Source: Pseudomonas maioricensis (GTDB taxonomy: Bacteria; Pseudomonadota; Gammaproteobacteria; Pseudomonadales; Pseudomonadaceae). From it: a stretch of 64,000 nt of DNA. The notes under the pieces were generated by a model. That model saw only the letters and a list, made by a program, of their open reading frames with translations, had not been told where the DNA came from and ran no database searches. Shown piece after piece: positions 1 to 8,094 of the stretch; within the stretch, counting starts at the first letter, position 1, and the number at the start of each line of letters is the position of its first letter. The stretch is taken from contig NZ_LOHG01000002.1 in NCBI RefSeq assembly GCF_022790535.1, forward strand, positions 466,254 through 530,253, given 5' to 3'. The position numbers and the translations under genes were made by a program.

Positions 1-1147
1 TGGCGTAGTCCTGCACGAAGCGCGCTTTGTCCGAGATGCTCACCGAGCGAAGCGGGGAAACCACCCCCTCTGTAGCGTTCACTGCACCGGCAGCGACGAA
101 CACCGAGCCAATCAACGCGCTCGCGGTGGCGAATCTCCAGCGCAATCTCCTGGGTCTTGCAGCGGGTGATTTTTCGATCAGTTGATAAGACGCCAGGCCC
201 AATGCAAACGCGCACAGAATGCCGAGCAACAGGTTGGGTGTTTCGCCCAGATAACCTGAGTAGCTCATGAATACCACTACCGGCCAGTGCCAGAGATATA
301 GCGAGTACGACAGTGTTCCGGTCCATTGCGAGAACCGGTTGCTGGTCAGGAAGGAGTCTTGTCGAGCGGCAAGGATCACCGCCAAAGCCCCCATCACCGG
401 CAACATGGCCAGGTAACCCGGCCAGACATCTTTCTCTGAAAGGACAAAAAAACTTGCCAGCATCAATCCCAGCCCGACGCGCTCCAGTACACGTTGATGC
501 GCTCGTTGAAGTGTGATCGGGAAGACGCAGGCGACTGCACCCACCAGCAGTTCCCAAGCCCTTGTGGGCAGCAGATAGAACGATGGCTCTGGCCATTTGA
601 ACGAGCCGTAAACACAGAAGCCGAACCCTGCCAGGCATGCGCCGAGGATCAGCCAGCGTAGATGCTGCAAGGCGATCACTCGGCTCAACGCCAGCAACAC
701 CAGTGGATACACCATGTAGAACTGCCACTCCACCGAGAGCGACCACGTGTGCAGTAACCATTTCTCGTGTGCGCCAGGAGTGAAGTAACCGGCTTCGAAC
801 CAGTAAATGACATTCGATATAAACCCCAGGCTGGCAGCGATATGTTTGCCTAGCTCGCTGTAATCCTGCGGCAACAGATAAAACCAGCCCGCGAGCAGAA
901 GTACAAAGCACAGCACCGCCAGCGCCGGAACAATGCGCCGGGCACGGGACTTGTAAAACGCGAGCAGGCTGAAATTGCCCGCCTCCAGACTGCGCAGGAT
1001 GATCCCGGTGATCAGATAACCGGAGATCACAAAAAAGATATCCACACCCGCGAATCCGCCGGGCAACCAACCTGGATTGAAGTGGAAAAGCAGCACGGCA
1101 ATCACTGCGATGGCGCGCAATCCATTGATGTCTTTTCTGAAGTCCAT
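1..1147 (-). CDS. Acyltransferase 3 (OafA/YrhL-type) exopolysaccharide O-acyltransferase, partial
   Basis: The gene is read on the minus strand from the ATG at 1147 and runs off the left edge of the window, so its C-terminus is missing. The N-terminus MDFRKDINGLRAIAVI followed by LLFHF and the GVDIFFVISGYLIT motif are signatures of the membrane acyltransferase-3 family, which moves acetyl or other acyl groups onto cell-surface polysaccharides. The visible 382 codons cover the polytopic membrane domain and the start of what may be an extracytoplasmic C-terminal domain. It lies 41 bp downstream of the GH39-like gene and looks co-transcribed with it and with the polymerase-like gene. The gene order recalls PslL, but the substrate is unknown. 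Confidence 0.85.
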   Translation of the reverse strand, partial: MDFRKDINGLRAIAVIAVLLFHFNPGWLPGGFAGVDIFFVISGYLITGIILRSLEAGNFSLLAFYKSRARRIVPALAVLCFVLLLAGWFYLLPQDYSELGKHIAASLGFISNVIYWFEAGYFTPGAHEKWLLHTWSLSVEWQFYMVYPLVLLALSRVIALQHLRWLILGACLAGFGFCVYGSFKWPEPSFYLLPTRAWELLVGAVACVFPITLQRAHQRVLERVGLGLMLASFFVLSEKDVWPGYLAMLPVMGALAVILAARQDSFLTSNRFSQWTGTLSYSLYLWHWPVVVFMSYSGYLGETPNLLLGILCAFALGLASYQLIEKSPAARPRRLRWRFATASALIGSVFVAAGAVNATEGVVSPLRSVSISDKARFVQDYA

Positions 1148-1188
1148 GGCGTTCTTCGCTGGCGTTTGCACTAAGGGAGGGGATGAAG

Positions 1189-2502
1189 TCAGGGGCGTTG
1201 TGGCGCGACGGTTTCGGAGTTCAGGCTGATGATTTTCGGAAAGCGGGTCAGGGTGACTGGAACCGAACACTGGCCATCCTGACAACGCCAGAATGCCTCG
1301 CCGGACATCTGGCCTTTGCCGGGGTCGGCGGTGTCAACGAACATGACCGGGCCTCTCATCGGGCGGGTGCTGATGATCTGCTCCTGCCGTGAACCGCCGA
1401 CCGCCCAGGCGGCGATGACCTGTGCGTTGCCTCTGCTGAAGTGCAACTGATAGACGTTGGCAGACTGAAGACTGGCCTGAGCGTCCCAAGTGAAATGTTT
1501 GATTATCTCGGCGAGGGCCAAGACCAGGCCATAAGCGGGTTTGGGAGAAAGGTTTTCATTGAGCAACCCGAAGTTGTGCTCCTGATCGGTCCTGTCTGGC
1601 CCGTCGTTGATCAGGTCATACCACCACAGGCCTTTGATGTTGGGGACCGTGCGAGCGAATAATAGAATTCGCGCCAGATAGGCCGCCTGCGTCTGTGCGG
1701 TGTTGCCGCACGGGCCCTTGTGGCTGGGCCAGGCCATTTCCGTGATGTAGATCGGGACGATGCGACCGGCCCTTGTGCGGACATGCTGTTCATAATCGCG
1801 CAGCCACTGCACCCAGCTTTCCGGGTTGTTGCGCCCATCAGGTGCGCAGTGGGCATACGGATGAATCGAGAGCCCATCGACCAGATCCAGCACGCCAGCG
1901 TCGATCAGCCGATCAGCAAAACCGTTGTCCATGCCTTCGGGCGTTACCGAGCCTGCGAGGATTTTGGCGGGGATGCCGTTGACCTCTGCGGTGTTCTTGC
2001 GGATCAAAGGGACCGCTTCGCGGACCAGAGTGGCGTAGTCGGCACTTAGCTGTGGGTCCTTGGGTGCTTCAAGGTCCCACTCGTTCCAGATCTCGTAAAA
2101 GTCGACTTTGTTGCCCAACTGACCGGTGACGTAATCCACGTAGTTCAAATAGCCCGCTTTGACCGTTGGCGAACGGGGTTTGGCGTTGTCGTGGAATGAG
2201 GTGCTGTAGTCCAGCAGCGTCAGCCTTTCAAGTTTGAGGCTGCTGGCTGTGCTGAGGTACTCGCGCCATGGCGCAATGATGCGCCATTGATTGGGCTTTG
2301 GTTCTGCGGTTGACCAGAAGGCGTCATCCTTGACGGCGCCAAAGCCTGCCTTTGCCGCCAGTTGCAAAGCAGGTTTTGGCGAGGCATCGAAGTTCATCAG
2401 GTGTGTGCTGATACCCAGAATGAAGGCTTCTTCGGCGTTCGCCGCAGTGCAGGTCAGGCAGGCAACGCAGGCCAGTCCGATGGCAAATCCTTTGCCAGAC
2501 AT
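1189..2502 (-). CDS. Secreted GH39-like glycosidase (PslG-like)
   Basis: This 437-residue protein has a Sec signal peptide (residues 1-23, ending ANA-EE) and a TIM-barrel glycosidase body. The clan GH-A catalytic pair is visible: acid/base Glu141 in the motif IWNEWD and nucleophile Glu255 in ITEMAWPS. The closest family I recognise is GH39/PslG, the periplasmic hydrolase that trims Psl polysaccharide during export. It starts 2 bp after the stop of the polymerase-like gene and is followed by an acyltransferase gene, so a role in processing a surface polysaccharide is likely. The polysaccharide itself is not identifiable from this window. Confidence 0.8.
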   Translation of the reverse strand: MSGKGFAIGLACVACLTCTAANAEEAFILGISTHLMNFDASPKPALQLAAKAGFGAVKDDAFWSTAEPKPNQWRIIAPWREYLSTASSLKLERLTLLDYSTSFHDNAKPRSPTVKAGYLNYVDYVTGQLGNKVDFYEIWNEWDLEAPKDPQLSADYATLVREAVPLIRKNTAEVNGIPAKILAGSVTPEGMDNGFADRLIDAGVLDLVDGLSIHPYAHCAPDGRNNPESWVQWLRDYEQHVRTRAGRIVPIYITEMAWPSHKGPCGNTAQTQAAYLARILLFARTVPNIKGLWWYDLINDGPDRTDQEHNFGLLNENLSPKPAYGLVLALAEIIKHFTWDAQASLQSANVYQLHFSRGNAQVIAAWAVGGSRQEQIISTRPMRGPVMFVDTADPGKGQMSGEAFWRCQDGQCSVPVTLTRFPKIISLNSETVAPQRP

Positions 2503-2504
2503 AG

Positions 2505-3812
2505 TCAGTACACCGTCGGTGCAGGCGATAAGTGAAACGCCTGCGGCCGCGGAGTTTTGCGGCTATCCATGAGTTTGTCGGACAGCGCATGACCGATCGC
2601 AAGACCCAGGAACAGGTTGGCCACCGTGACTTCAAACATGTCGGTGGTCCAACTGATCATGCAGCAACAAAAGGTGATCGCCAGCAGAGCTTTGCCCACA
2701 TGGCTGTCGTCATCACTCAGCACGAAAAACAATGGAATCTGCATCACGTACAGCAGCACTCCTCCCAGCCCCAGCATCGCCCACAAATACATCGCGCTGC
2801 TGTCAGAACCGACCAACATTTCGCCGCCGGGTACCGGGAACATCGAGGCTGCGCCACCGAACATGCCAAAGCCCGCGCCGGTCAGGGTCCAGCCCTCTTT
2901 GCTGATCGCGTGAGCGACATTTGGCCAGGTATTGATCAGCCGGTCGTACAAGGTACCCAGTGCGGAACTGCTGCTACTCACGGTGCGCATGTCAAAGTCG
3001 TAAACCATGCCCAGCACTGGCAGTGTCAGCCCCGCCAACACCGTGATGGTGCAGACGATACGGGTCGTCCAGCGCATGCGGCTGATCAGCAATAGCATCA
3101 GGGTCAACGCGAATGCGGCAGCGGGGGCTTTACTGGTGGTCAGGACGATTGCGTAAAGTGCCACCGGGCTTAATAGAATCCAGAGCAGGCGAGAGCGCAG
3201 CAGTATCAACAGATACAGGCTGTAGATAGCGATCAGGATCGACAGGATGTTGGAGACCCGGGCAAAACCGGCGATCCGGTCTTCGGTCTCCGTGGTCCAC
3301 GATGTGTTGGCGCTGAGTTGCGCGTCGCCGATGCTGTAGCTATAGCCTTTCCAGGGCACGGCGGTGAATTTATCCAGCGCAACGCCTATCAGGGACGCCC
3401 CCAGACACAGGCCAATCACCCAGAGAAACAAGCGGCGGCGGTGGAACAAGTGTTCGCTGCAGACCACCCCGAACAGCAAGGGGCTAATGCCGAATAGCGC
3501 AAAGGCGACGTTATTCAGGGTCGCGCCGTGCAGCATGGCGAGCAAACTTGAAACCATCAACAGCAGCATGCTCAGCCAGACCATCCGGCCTGCTTTGTAA
3601 TCGCGCAGCTCCAGCGCGAACATCACCAAGCATGCGACCTTCGGCAGGTACAGCAAAGGTGCGATACCCGCCTTGTCGAAGTAGAAGCGCAGCGCGCCGG
3701 AAAAGGTCTCGATCAGGATCAGGCTGATGGCAACCCAGACCACCACCGTCGACTTGTTGAAAGACAGAATCGACGAGCGAGCGTCGCTGCCATTCGCAGA
3801 GTTCAACATCAT
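2505..3812 (-). CDS. O-antigen polymerase/ligase-like membrane protein (PslJ/Wzy-like)
   Basis: This 435-residue protein is almost entirely hydrophobic, with about ten predicted membrane segments from residue 25 onward and a long hydrophilic loop near residues 270-320. That arrangement is typical of Wzy/WaaL-type polysaccharide polymerases and of PslJ. It is the first gene of a minus-strand operon with the GH39-like hydrolase (2-bp gap) and the acyltransferase. These proteins share little sequence, so the call rests on topology and context. A promoter should lie in 3813-4210. Confidence 0.7.
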   Translation of the reverse strand: MMLNSANGSDARSSILSFNKSTVVVWVAISLILIETFSGALRFYFDKAGIAPLLYLPKVACLVMFALELRDYKAGRMVWLSMLLLMVSSLLAMLHGATLNNVAFALFGISPLLFGVVCSEHLFHRRRLFLWVIGLCLGASLIGVALDKFTAVPWKGYSYSIGDAQLSANTSWTTETEDRIAGFARVSNILSILIAIYSLYLLILLRSRLLWILLSPVALYAIVLTTSKAPAAAFALTLMLLLISRMRWTTRIVCTITVLAGLTLPVLGMVYDFDMRTVSSSSSALGTLYDRLINTWPNVAHAISKEGWTLTGAGFGMFGGAASMFPVPGGEMLVGSDSSAMYLWAMLGLGGVLLYVMQIPLFFVLSDDDSHVGKALLAITFCCCMISWTTDMFEVTVANLFLGLAIGHALSDKLMDSRKTPRPQAFHLSPAPTVY

Positions 3813-4210
3813 GTTTTCTGCCTCGGGAATGCTGATTGGGAAGGCCGCTGTTCTGTAGGAGCTGCCGAAGGCTGCGATAGCGGCATGGCCGGATGACTGC
3901 TTCCCAGCCTTCGGCAGCCTCTACAGTGTTAGGGTCAATCTGGAAGCCTGCAGTTTGTTTTGACAGGAGCGACTTGTCGGGATGAGCAGAAAACCATCGT
4001 CCACGCTACCGCCCCATCGGCCAGTGGGATGGACGACGCGACAGGACTTACAGGGAGGGGTGAATCAGAAATGACAGTGGGTATATCAGCCTGAGTTCAG
4101 GGGACTGTCAATAAAATAGTCAATATTCGAACGCGATCCGACGGGAGAGCGCTGTGGTAGATCGCAAACCTATGAATTAAAAGGAATTTTAAAATTGACG
4201 TATTCAGGAT
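3813..4210. other. Intergenic region upstream of the polysaccharide operon
   Basis: This stretch has no credible gene. It holds one REP hairpin (3853-3926) and an AT-rich segment around 4170-4200 that could carry the promoter of the polymerase-like operon. I could not fix a -35/-10 pair with confidence. Confidence 0.5.
3853..3926. repeat. REP/BIME hairpin, CTGTAGGAGCTGCCG family
   Basis: An inverted repeat starts CTGTAGGAGCTGCCGAAGGC and ends with the complementary GCCTTCGGCAGCCTCTACAG. It is of the same family as 27745-27829. Confidence 0.8.
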
Positions 4211-4243
4211 GATTCAGAGGTGCCTGCAGAGCACCTCTGAATC
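4211..4243 (-). terminator. Hairpin terminator downstream of opgD
   Basis: A perfect 13-bp stem (GATTCAGAGGTGC paired with GCACCTCTGAATC) with a 7-nt loop lies 8 bp beyond the opgD stop. No uninterrupted T-run follows on the minus strand, so termination efficiency is uncertain. Confidence 0.6.
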
Positions 4244-4251
4244 AGGCCGGC

Positions 4252-5874
4252 TTATGCCGGGTATTTGCGCTTATCAGGTGCTGGCGGGAAGTATTGGTAG
4301 AGCCAGGTCTCACTCAGCGTTCGGTCCTGAGTCTTGATGTACATACGCATCTGTACCGGCTCGACCGAGTCACTGTCTGGCAGCCAATCGAAAATGATCC
4401 GGTAACCCTTGATATCCGGCAGCACGAGAATATTGAATTCCTGCAGCTTGCCATGCGACACGGTCACGATCGGCTCGATAGCGGTGCCTTCCGGCAAGCT
4501 TTCCAGGCCGCCGCCGTTGAAGTCCACCGCGAAACGGCGCGCCCAGAACTTCGGGTAATGCTCGCCCGGTGCCCAGCCTTCCGTGAAGCCGCCCATACCG
4601 GAGCGGGTCGCGTGGACCTGAGCCAGTGGCGTGCGCACAGGTGGTAGCGGCGCCCAATACAGCTTGTAGCCGTAATTGACCGACTGACCAGCCTTGATCT
4701 TGTCCTTCGGCGTCCAGAACACCACGATGTTATCCATCGTCTCGCCGGTGGTCACGATTTCCACTAGATTCACTGCGCCTTCGCCCCATGCAGTGGTCGG
4801 TTCCACCCACAGGCTTGGGCGGCGGTGATACCAGTCAACGGTGTCCTGATAGCTGGCGAATTCGTGGTCGGTCTGCACCAGGCCGAAACCTTTCGGGTCT
4901 TTGTCAGCGAAGGCGTTGAATTGCAGGCTAGGCGGATTGTTCAGCGGACGGCAGATCCATTCGCCGTTACCACGCCACATCGCCAGGCGATCCGAGTCAT
5001 GGATCTGCGGGTGAATGGTGTCGCACATCCGACGTTCGTGAGTACCGCAGCTGAACATACTGGTCATCGGCGAGATGCCCATCTGATCGATGTCAGTGCG
5101 TGCGTTGATGTTCGCATCGATGTCCATGACGACCTGGCCGGACTGGCAGTCGATATCGAAACGGTAGGCGCCGGTGCAGCTCGGTGAATCCAGCAGCGCG
5201 TAAACGACAAAACGCGTGGCGTTCTTGTCCGGGGTTTCAAACCAGAACTTGGTGAAGTCCGGAAACTCTTCCTGACGCTTGGCATAGGTGTCGATGGCCA
5301 AGCCACGTGCCGACAAGCCGTATTGCTTGTTGCTGTCCACCGCGCGGAAATAACTGGCGCCGAGGAACGACACAACGTCGTTGATGGCGATTTCTGGCGC
5401 CTTGAACAGCTTGAAGCCGGCGAAGCCCAGGTCACCTTTGACCAGCGATTTGTCGATGCCGCTGGACTCGTAGTTGAACAGCTCGTGGCGGAAGTGCACT
5501 TCCCGGGACTCTTTGGTCTTCGGGTTGACGCTGTACATGCGTACCGGCGTCTTGAAGCCCATGCCGACGTGGAAGAAATGCACGTCCAGTTGGCCGTGAA
5601 GCTCGTTCCACAAGGAGTGGCCAGCGTCGTATTTGATGGCGTTGAACTGCTGAGGCGTCATGTTGGCCAGTACTGGAGGCAGCACTTGCTTGTTACTGAC
5701 GTAGCCCCGACCGGCCAATTGCTTGGCATGGGCCTTCAATGCATCGAAGTCAAAATGTTCGATTTCGCCGTCGGCCGTGGCGGCCATCGCGCGTGCAGCA
5801 AAAAGTCCCGAGGCTGGCACGCTGCTATAAGCTGCCAACGCCATCGAAGCTTTCAGGAGAGTCCTGCGATTCAT
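4252..5874 (-). CDS. opgD: Periplasmic glucan biosynthesis protein D
   Basis: This 540-residue protein is of the OpgG/OpgD family that acts in the periplasm on osmoregulated periplasmic glucans. The N-terminus [10 protein letters not shown] followed by a hydrophobic stretch ending ARAMA is a twin-arginine (Tat) signal, as expected for OpgD rather than the Sec-exported OpgG. Family landmarks include the GFAGFKLF segment and the [15 protein letters not shown] and RRPSLWVEP segments. Length matches the family. It is a single gene ended by the hairpin at 4211-4243; the opgGH genes are not in the window. Confidence 0.93.
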   Translation of the reverse strand: MNRRTLLKASMALAAYSSVPASGLFAARAMAATADGEIEHFDFDALKAHAKQLAGRGYVSNKQVLPPVLANMTPQQFNAIKYDAGHSLWNELHGQLDVHFFHVGMGFKTPVRMYSVNPKTKESREVHFRHELFNYESSGIDKSLVKGDLGFAGFKLFKAPEIAINDVVSFLGASYFRAVDSNKQYGLSARGLAIDTYAKRQEEFPDFTKFWFETPDKNATRFVVYALLDSPSCTGAYRFDIDCQSGQVVMDIDANINARTDIDQMGISPMTSMFSCGTHERRMCDTIHPQIHDSDRLAMWRGNGEWICRPLNNPPSLQFNAFADKDPKGFGLVQTDHEFASYQDTVDWYHRRPSLWVEPTTAWGEGAVNLVEIVTTGETMDNIVVFWTPKDKIKAGQSVNYGYKLYWAPLPPVRTPLAQVHATRSGMGGFTEGWAPGEHYPKFWARRFAVDFNGGGLESLPEGTAIEPIVTVSHGKLQEFNILVLPDIKGYRIIFDWLPDSDSVEPVQMRMYIKTQDRTLSETWLYQYFPPAPDKRKYPA

Positions 5875-6050
5875 AAGGTGAAGCCCCTAACGAGTGCTGT
5901 GCATCCTGCACAAGAAAATTGCGCGCTACGACTCCTTGCTGAACGCCAAACTACCGACAACAGATAACAAACACAGCATCTGGTTCGAAAAAAACATAAA
6001 TAATTACGATTTAGATGTGCCGCAGTTGTGTCTGGATGGCGCATTTCCTT

Positions 6051-6140
6051 GTAGGACTGGCTTTAGCCGGGAGGAGGCCGGTGCGTTCCCAGTGTCTATT
6101 TCGTCAGGAATATTGCCCTCCCGGCTAAAGCCGGTCCTAC
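6051..6140. repeat. REP/BIME hairpin, GTAGGACCGGC family
   Basis: The left arm GTAGGACTGGCTTTAGCCGG is complementary to the right arm CCGGCTAAAGCCGGTCCTAC. It is of the same family as 43523-43610. Confidence 0.85.
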
Positions 6141-6154
6141 GTCATCAGTTCATC

Positions 6155-6244
6155 CTGTGGGAGCCGGGCTTGCCCGCGATGAGGGGATCGCAGATATCAG
6201 ACCCATCGCATCTAGCCCATCGCGGGCAAGCCCAGCTCCCACAG
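6155..6244. repeat. REP/BIME hairpin, CTGTGGGAGCNNGGCTTGC family
   Basis: The left arm CTGTGGGAGCCGGGCTTGCC and right arm GGGCAAGCCCAGCTCCCACAG form an inverted repeat typical of Pseudomonas REP pairs. Confidence 0.85.
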
Positions 6245-6265
6245 GAAGGCATGCGGGTTACCCAA

Positions 6266-7666
6266 CTACGACTGCGTCGGTAGCCCGATCACGCTCATCG
6301 CCGCCTGGCGCAGGGCTTCGGAACGGGTAGGGTGGGCGTGGCTGATCAGGCCGATGTCTTCGGACGAAGCGGCAAACTCCATAGCGACGCAAAACTCGCC
6401 GATCATTTCGCTGACGCTCGGGCCTACCAGATGCACACCCAGAATTTCATCAGTGCGCTCATCAGCAAGGACTTTGGCAAAGCCATCAGTCTCGTGATTG
6501 ACCTTTGAGCGACTGTTGGCGCTAAACGGAAACTTTCCGACTTTGTAGGCGCGGCCATCAGCCTTGAGTTGCTCTTCGGTTTTGCCCACGCTGGCCAGTT
6601 CCGGACGGGTGTAGATCACGTTAGGGATCAGGTTGTAATTAACCTCACCAGCCTTACCGACGATGCGCTCCAGACATACCGTGGCTTCGTCCTCGGCCTT
6701 GTGCGCCAGCATCGGGCCGGAAGTGACGTCGCCGATCACCCAGACATTCTCGGCAGCAGTACGATGTCCTTTGTTTTCCAGCATGCCGCGCTTGTCGACA
6801 GTAAGGCCAACCGTTTCCAGCCCCAGCCCCTTGGTGTATGGCCGGCGCCCGATGGACACCAGCACGTAATCAGCCTCGATCAACTCGGCATCACCCCCGG
6901 CCGCGGGCTCCACGCTGAGATTGACGCCGTAATCCGACGTTGTAGCGGTGGTGACTTTCGAGCTCAGCTTGAAAGTAATGCCCTGACGCGACAGTGAGCG
7001 CTGCAAGGTTTTGCCCGCTTCCAGATCAGTTCCGTGGGCGACGTGGTCAAGGTATTCCACCACCGTGACTTTCGCCCCCAAACGCCGCCACACCGATCCC
7101 AGCTCCAGCCCGATAACCCCTGCGCCGATGACCACCAAATGCTTGGGCACTTCGGTCAAAGACAACGCACCGGTAGAGTCCAGAATGCGCTTGTTGTCGA
7201 TGTCGACACCGGGCAGCGGTGTGGGCTCGGATCCGGTGGCGATGATGATGTCTTTGGCTTGCAGCTCGGTTTCCACGCCCTGCGCATCGGTGACGATGAC
7301 TTTGCCTGGGCCTGCAATGCGACCCCAGCCCTTGATCCATTGCGCTTTGTACTTGCGAAACAGGAATTCAATGCCCTTGGTCAGGGCGGTTACGCTCTCG
7401 CCTTTCTGTTTCATCATCTGCGCAAGGTTGAGCGTGGGTGTGACTTCGATACCGAGCTTGGCGAATTCCTCACCCGTCGCCGATTCGTACAGCTCCGACG
7501 CATGCAGCAGTGCTTTTGAAGGAATGCAGCCTACGTTCAGGCAGGTACCGCCCAACGTCTCCCGGCCTTCAATGCAGGCCACGCTCAGCCCCAACTGACC
7601 GGCACGAATGGCAGCGTTATAGCCGCCGGGGCCGCCACCGATAATCACAACGTCATAGCTGCTCAT
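6266..7666 (-). CDS. lpd: Dihydrolipoamide dehydrogenase (E3)
   Basis: This 466-residue flavoprotein reoxidises dihydrolipoamide for 2-oxoacid dehydrogenase or glycine-cleavage complexes, reducing NAD+. The FAD-binding GGGPGG motif is at residues 10-15, the redox disulfide at Cys42/Cys47 in GGTCLNVGCIPSK, the NAD-binding GAGVIGLE segment is mid-protein, and the active-site dyad is His445/Glu450 in HAHPTRSE. It stands alone with no E1/E2 genes beside it, which matches the orphan Lpd3-type enzymes of pseudomonads; which complex it serves is not shown here. The ATG at 7666 is preceded by GAGGAAAAGCT. Confidence 0.95.
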   Translation of the reverse strand: MSSYDVVIIGGGPGGYNAAIRAGQLGLSVACIEGRETLGGTCLNVGCIPSKALLHASELYESATGEEFAKLGIEVTPTLNLAQMMKQKGESVTALTKGIEFLFRKYKAQWIKGWGRIAGPGKVIVTDAQGVETELQAKDIIIATGSEPTPLPGVDIDNKRILDSTGALSLTEVPKHLVVIGAGVIGLELGSVWRRLGAKVTVVEYLDHVAHGTDLEAGKTLQRSLSRQGITFKLSSKVTTATTSDYGVNLSVEPAAGGDAELIEADYVLVSIGRRPYTKGLGLETVGLTVDKRGMLENKGHRTAAENVWVIGDVTSGPMLAHKAEDEATVCLERIVGKAGEVNYNLIPNVIYTRPELASVGKTEEQLKADGRAYKVGKFPFSANSRSKVNHETDGFAKVLADERTDEILGVHLVGPSVSEMIGEFCVAMEFAASSEDIGLISHAHPTRSEALRQAAMSVIGLPTQS

Positions 7667-7716
7667 AGCTTTTCCTCGGGTTGTGGATGCTGCGCTGTCA
7701 TGCGAAAACTCGATCC

Positions 7717-7809
7717 CTGTAGGAGCTCACCGAGGTTACGAGGCCAGCGATGGCGGTGTGTCTGACACTCCGTCATCGCTGGCCTCGTAACCTCGGTGAG
7801 CTCCTACAG
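7717..7809. repeat. REP/BIME hairpin with a 36-bp perfect stem
   Basis: The arms CTGTAGGAGCTCACCGAGG... and ...CCTCGGTGAGCTCCTACAG pair without mismatch over about 36 bp around a 21-nt loop, the longest perfect stem in the window. Confidence 0.85.
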
Positions 7810-8007
7810 ATAAGTGATTCCGTAAAGATGCCGTGTTCGGAAAATCTGAAGATCAAGCGCTTTAAATTATGGTTGTAATATTCAAAGTGGCGGGCGTCAA
7901 GCTTGCAAGATTAATCAAAGGTATTTCTCCGCCCATAGCGCCGTGGATATCAGCGTAGAGCGTTGTCCGAAATGTGCCGTGTGTCTGACAGAAATTTCAC
8001 TATGTCT

Positions 8008-8020
8008 GTTATATCGTAAC
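8008..8020. promoter_or_regulatory. Candidate Zur-like operator upstream of the SPFH/P1B-ATPase operon
   Basis: GTTATATCGTAAC lies 75 bp upstream of the first SPFH start. It matches the two strong Zur boxes in this window (GTTATACTATAAC) at 10 of 13 positions, keeping both outer half-sites and the spacing. The three central differences make this a tentative call. Confidence 0.4.
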
Positions 8021-8094
8021 GCCATATTCTAAGGGCCCAGCCCGGCGCACTTGTCGGGTGCTGGCGGCAAGATTCGGTAAGTTCTGAGGCGTCG

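Larger units (their letters stand above)
5875..6265. other. Intergenic region between lpd and opgD, two REP hairpins
   Basis: The half next to opgD (5875-6050) should carry the opgD promoter on the minus strand and is locally AT-rich. The rest is taken up by two REP units of different families placed 14 bp apart. No gene was found here. Confidence 0.6.
7667..8094. other. Intergenic region between divergent lpd and SPFH/ATPase operon
   Basis: This 428-bp gap between divergent genes holds a very long REP hairpin (7717-7809) and, in its right part, an AT-rich segment with a Zur-like palindrome (8008-8020). No small gene with a good ribosome site was seen. Confidence 0.6.
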
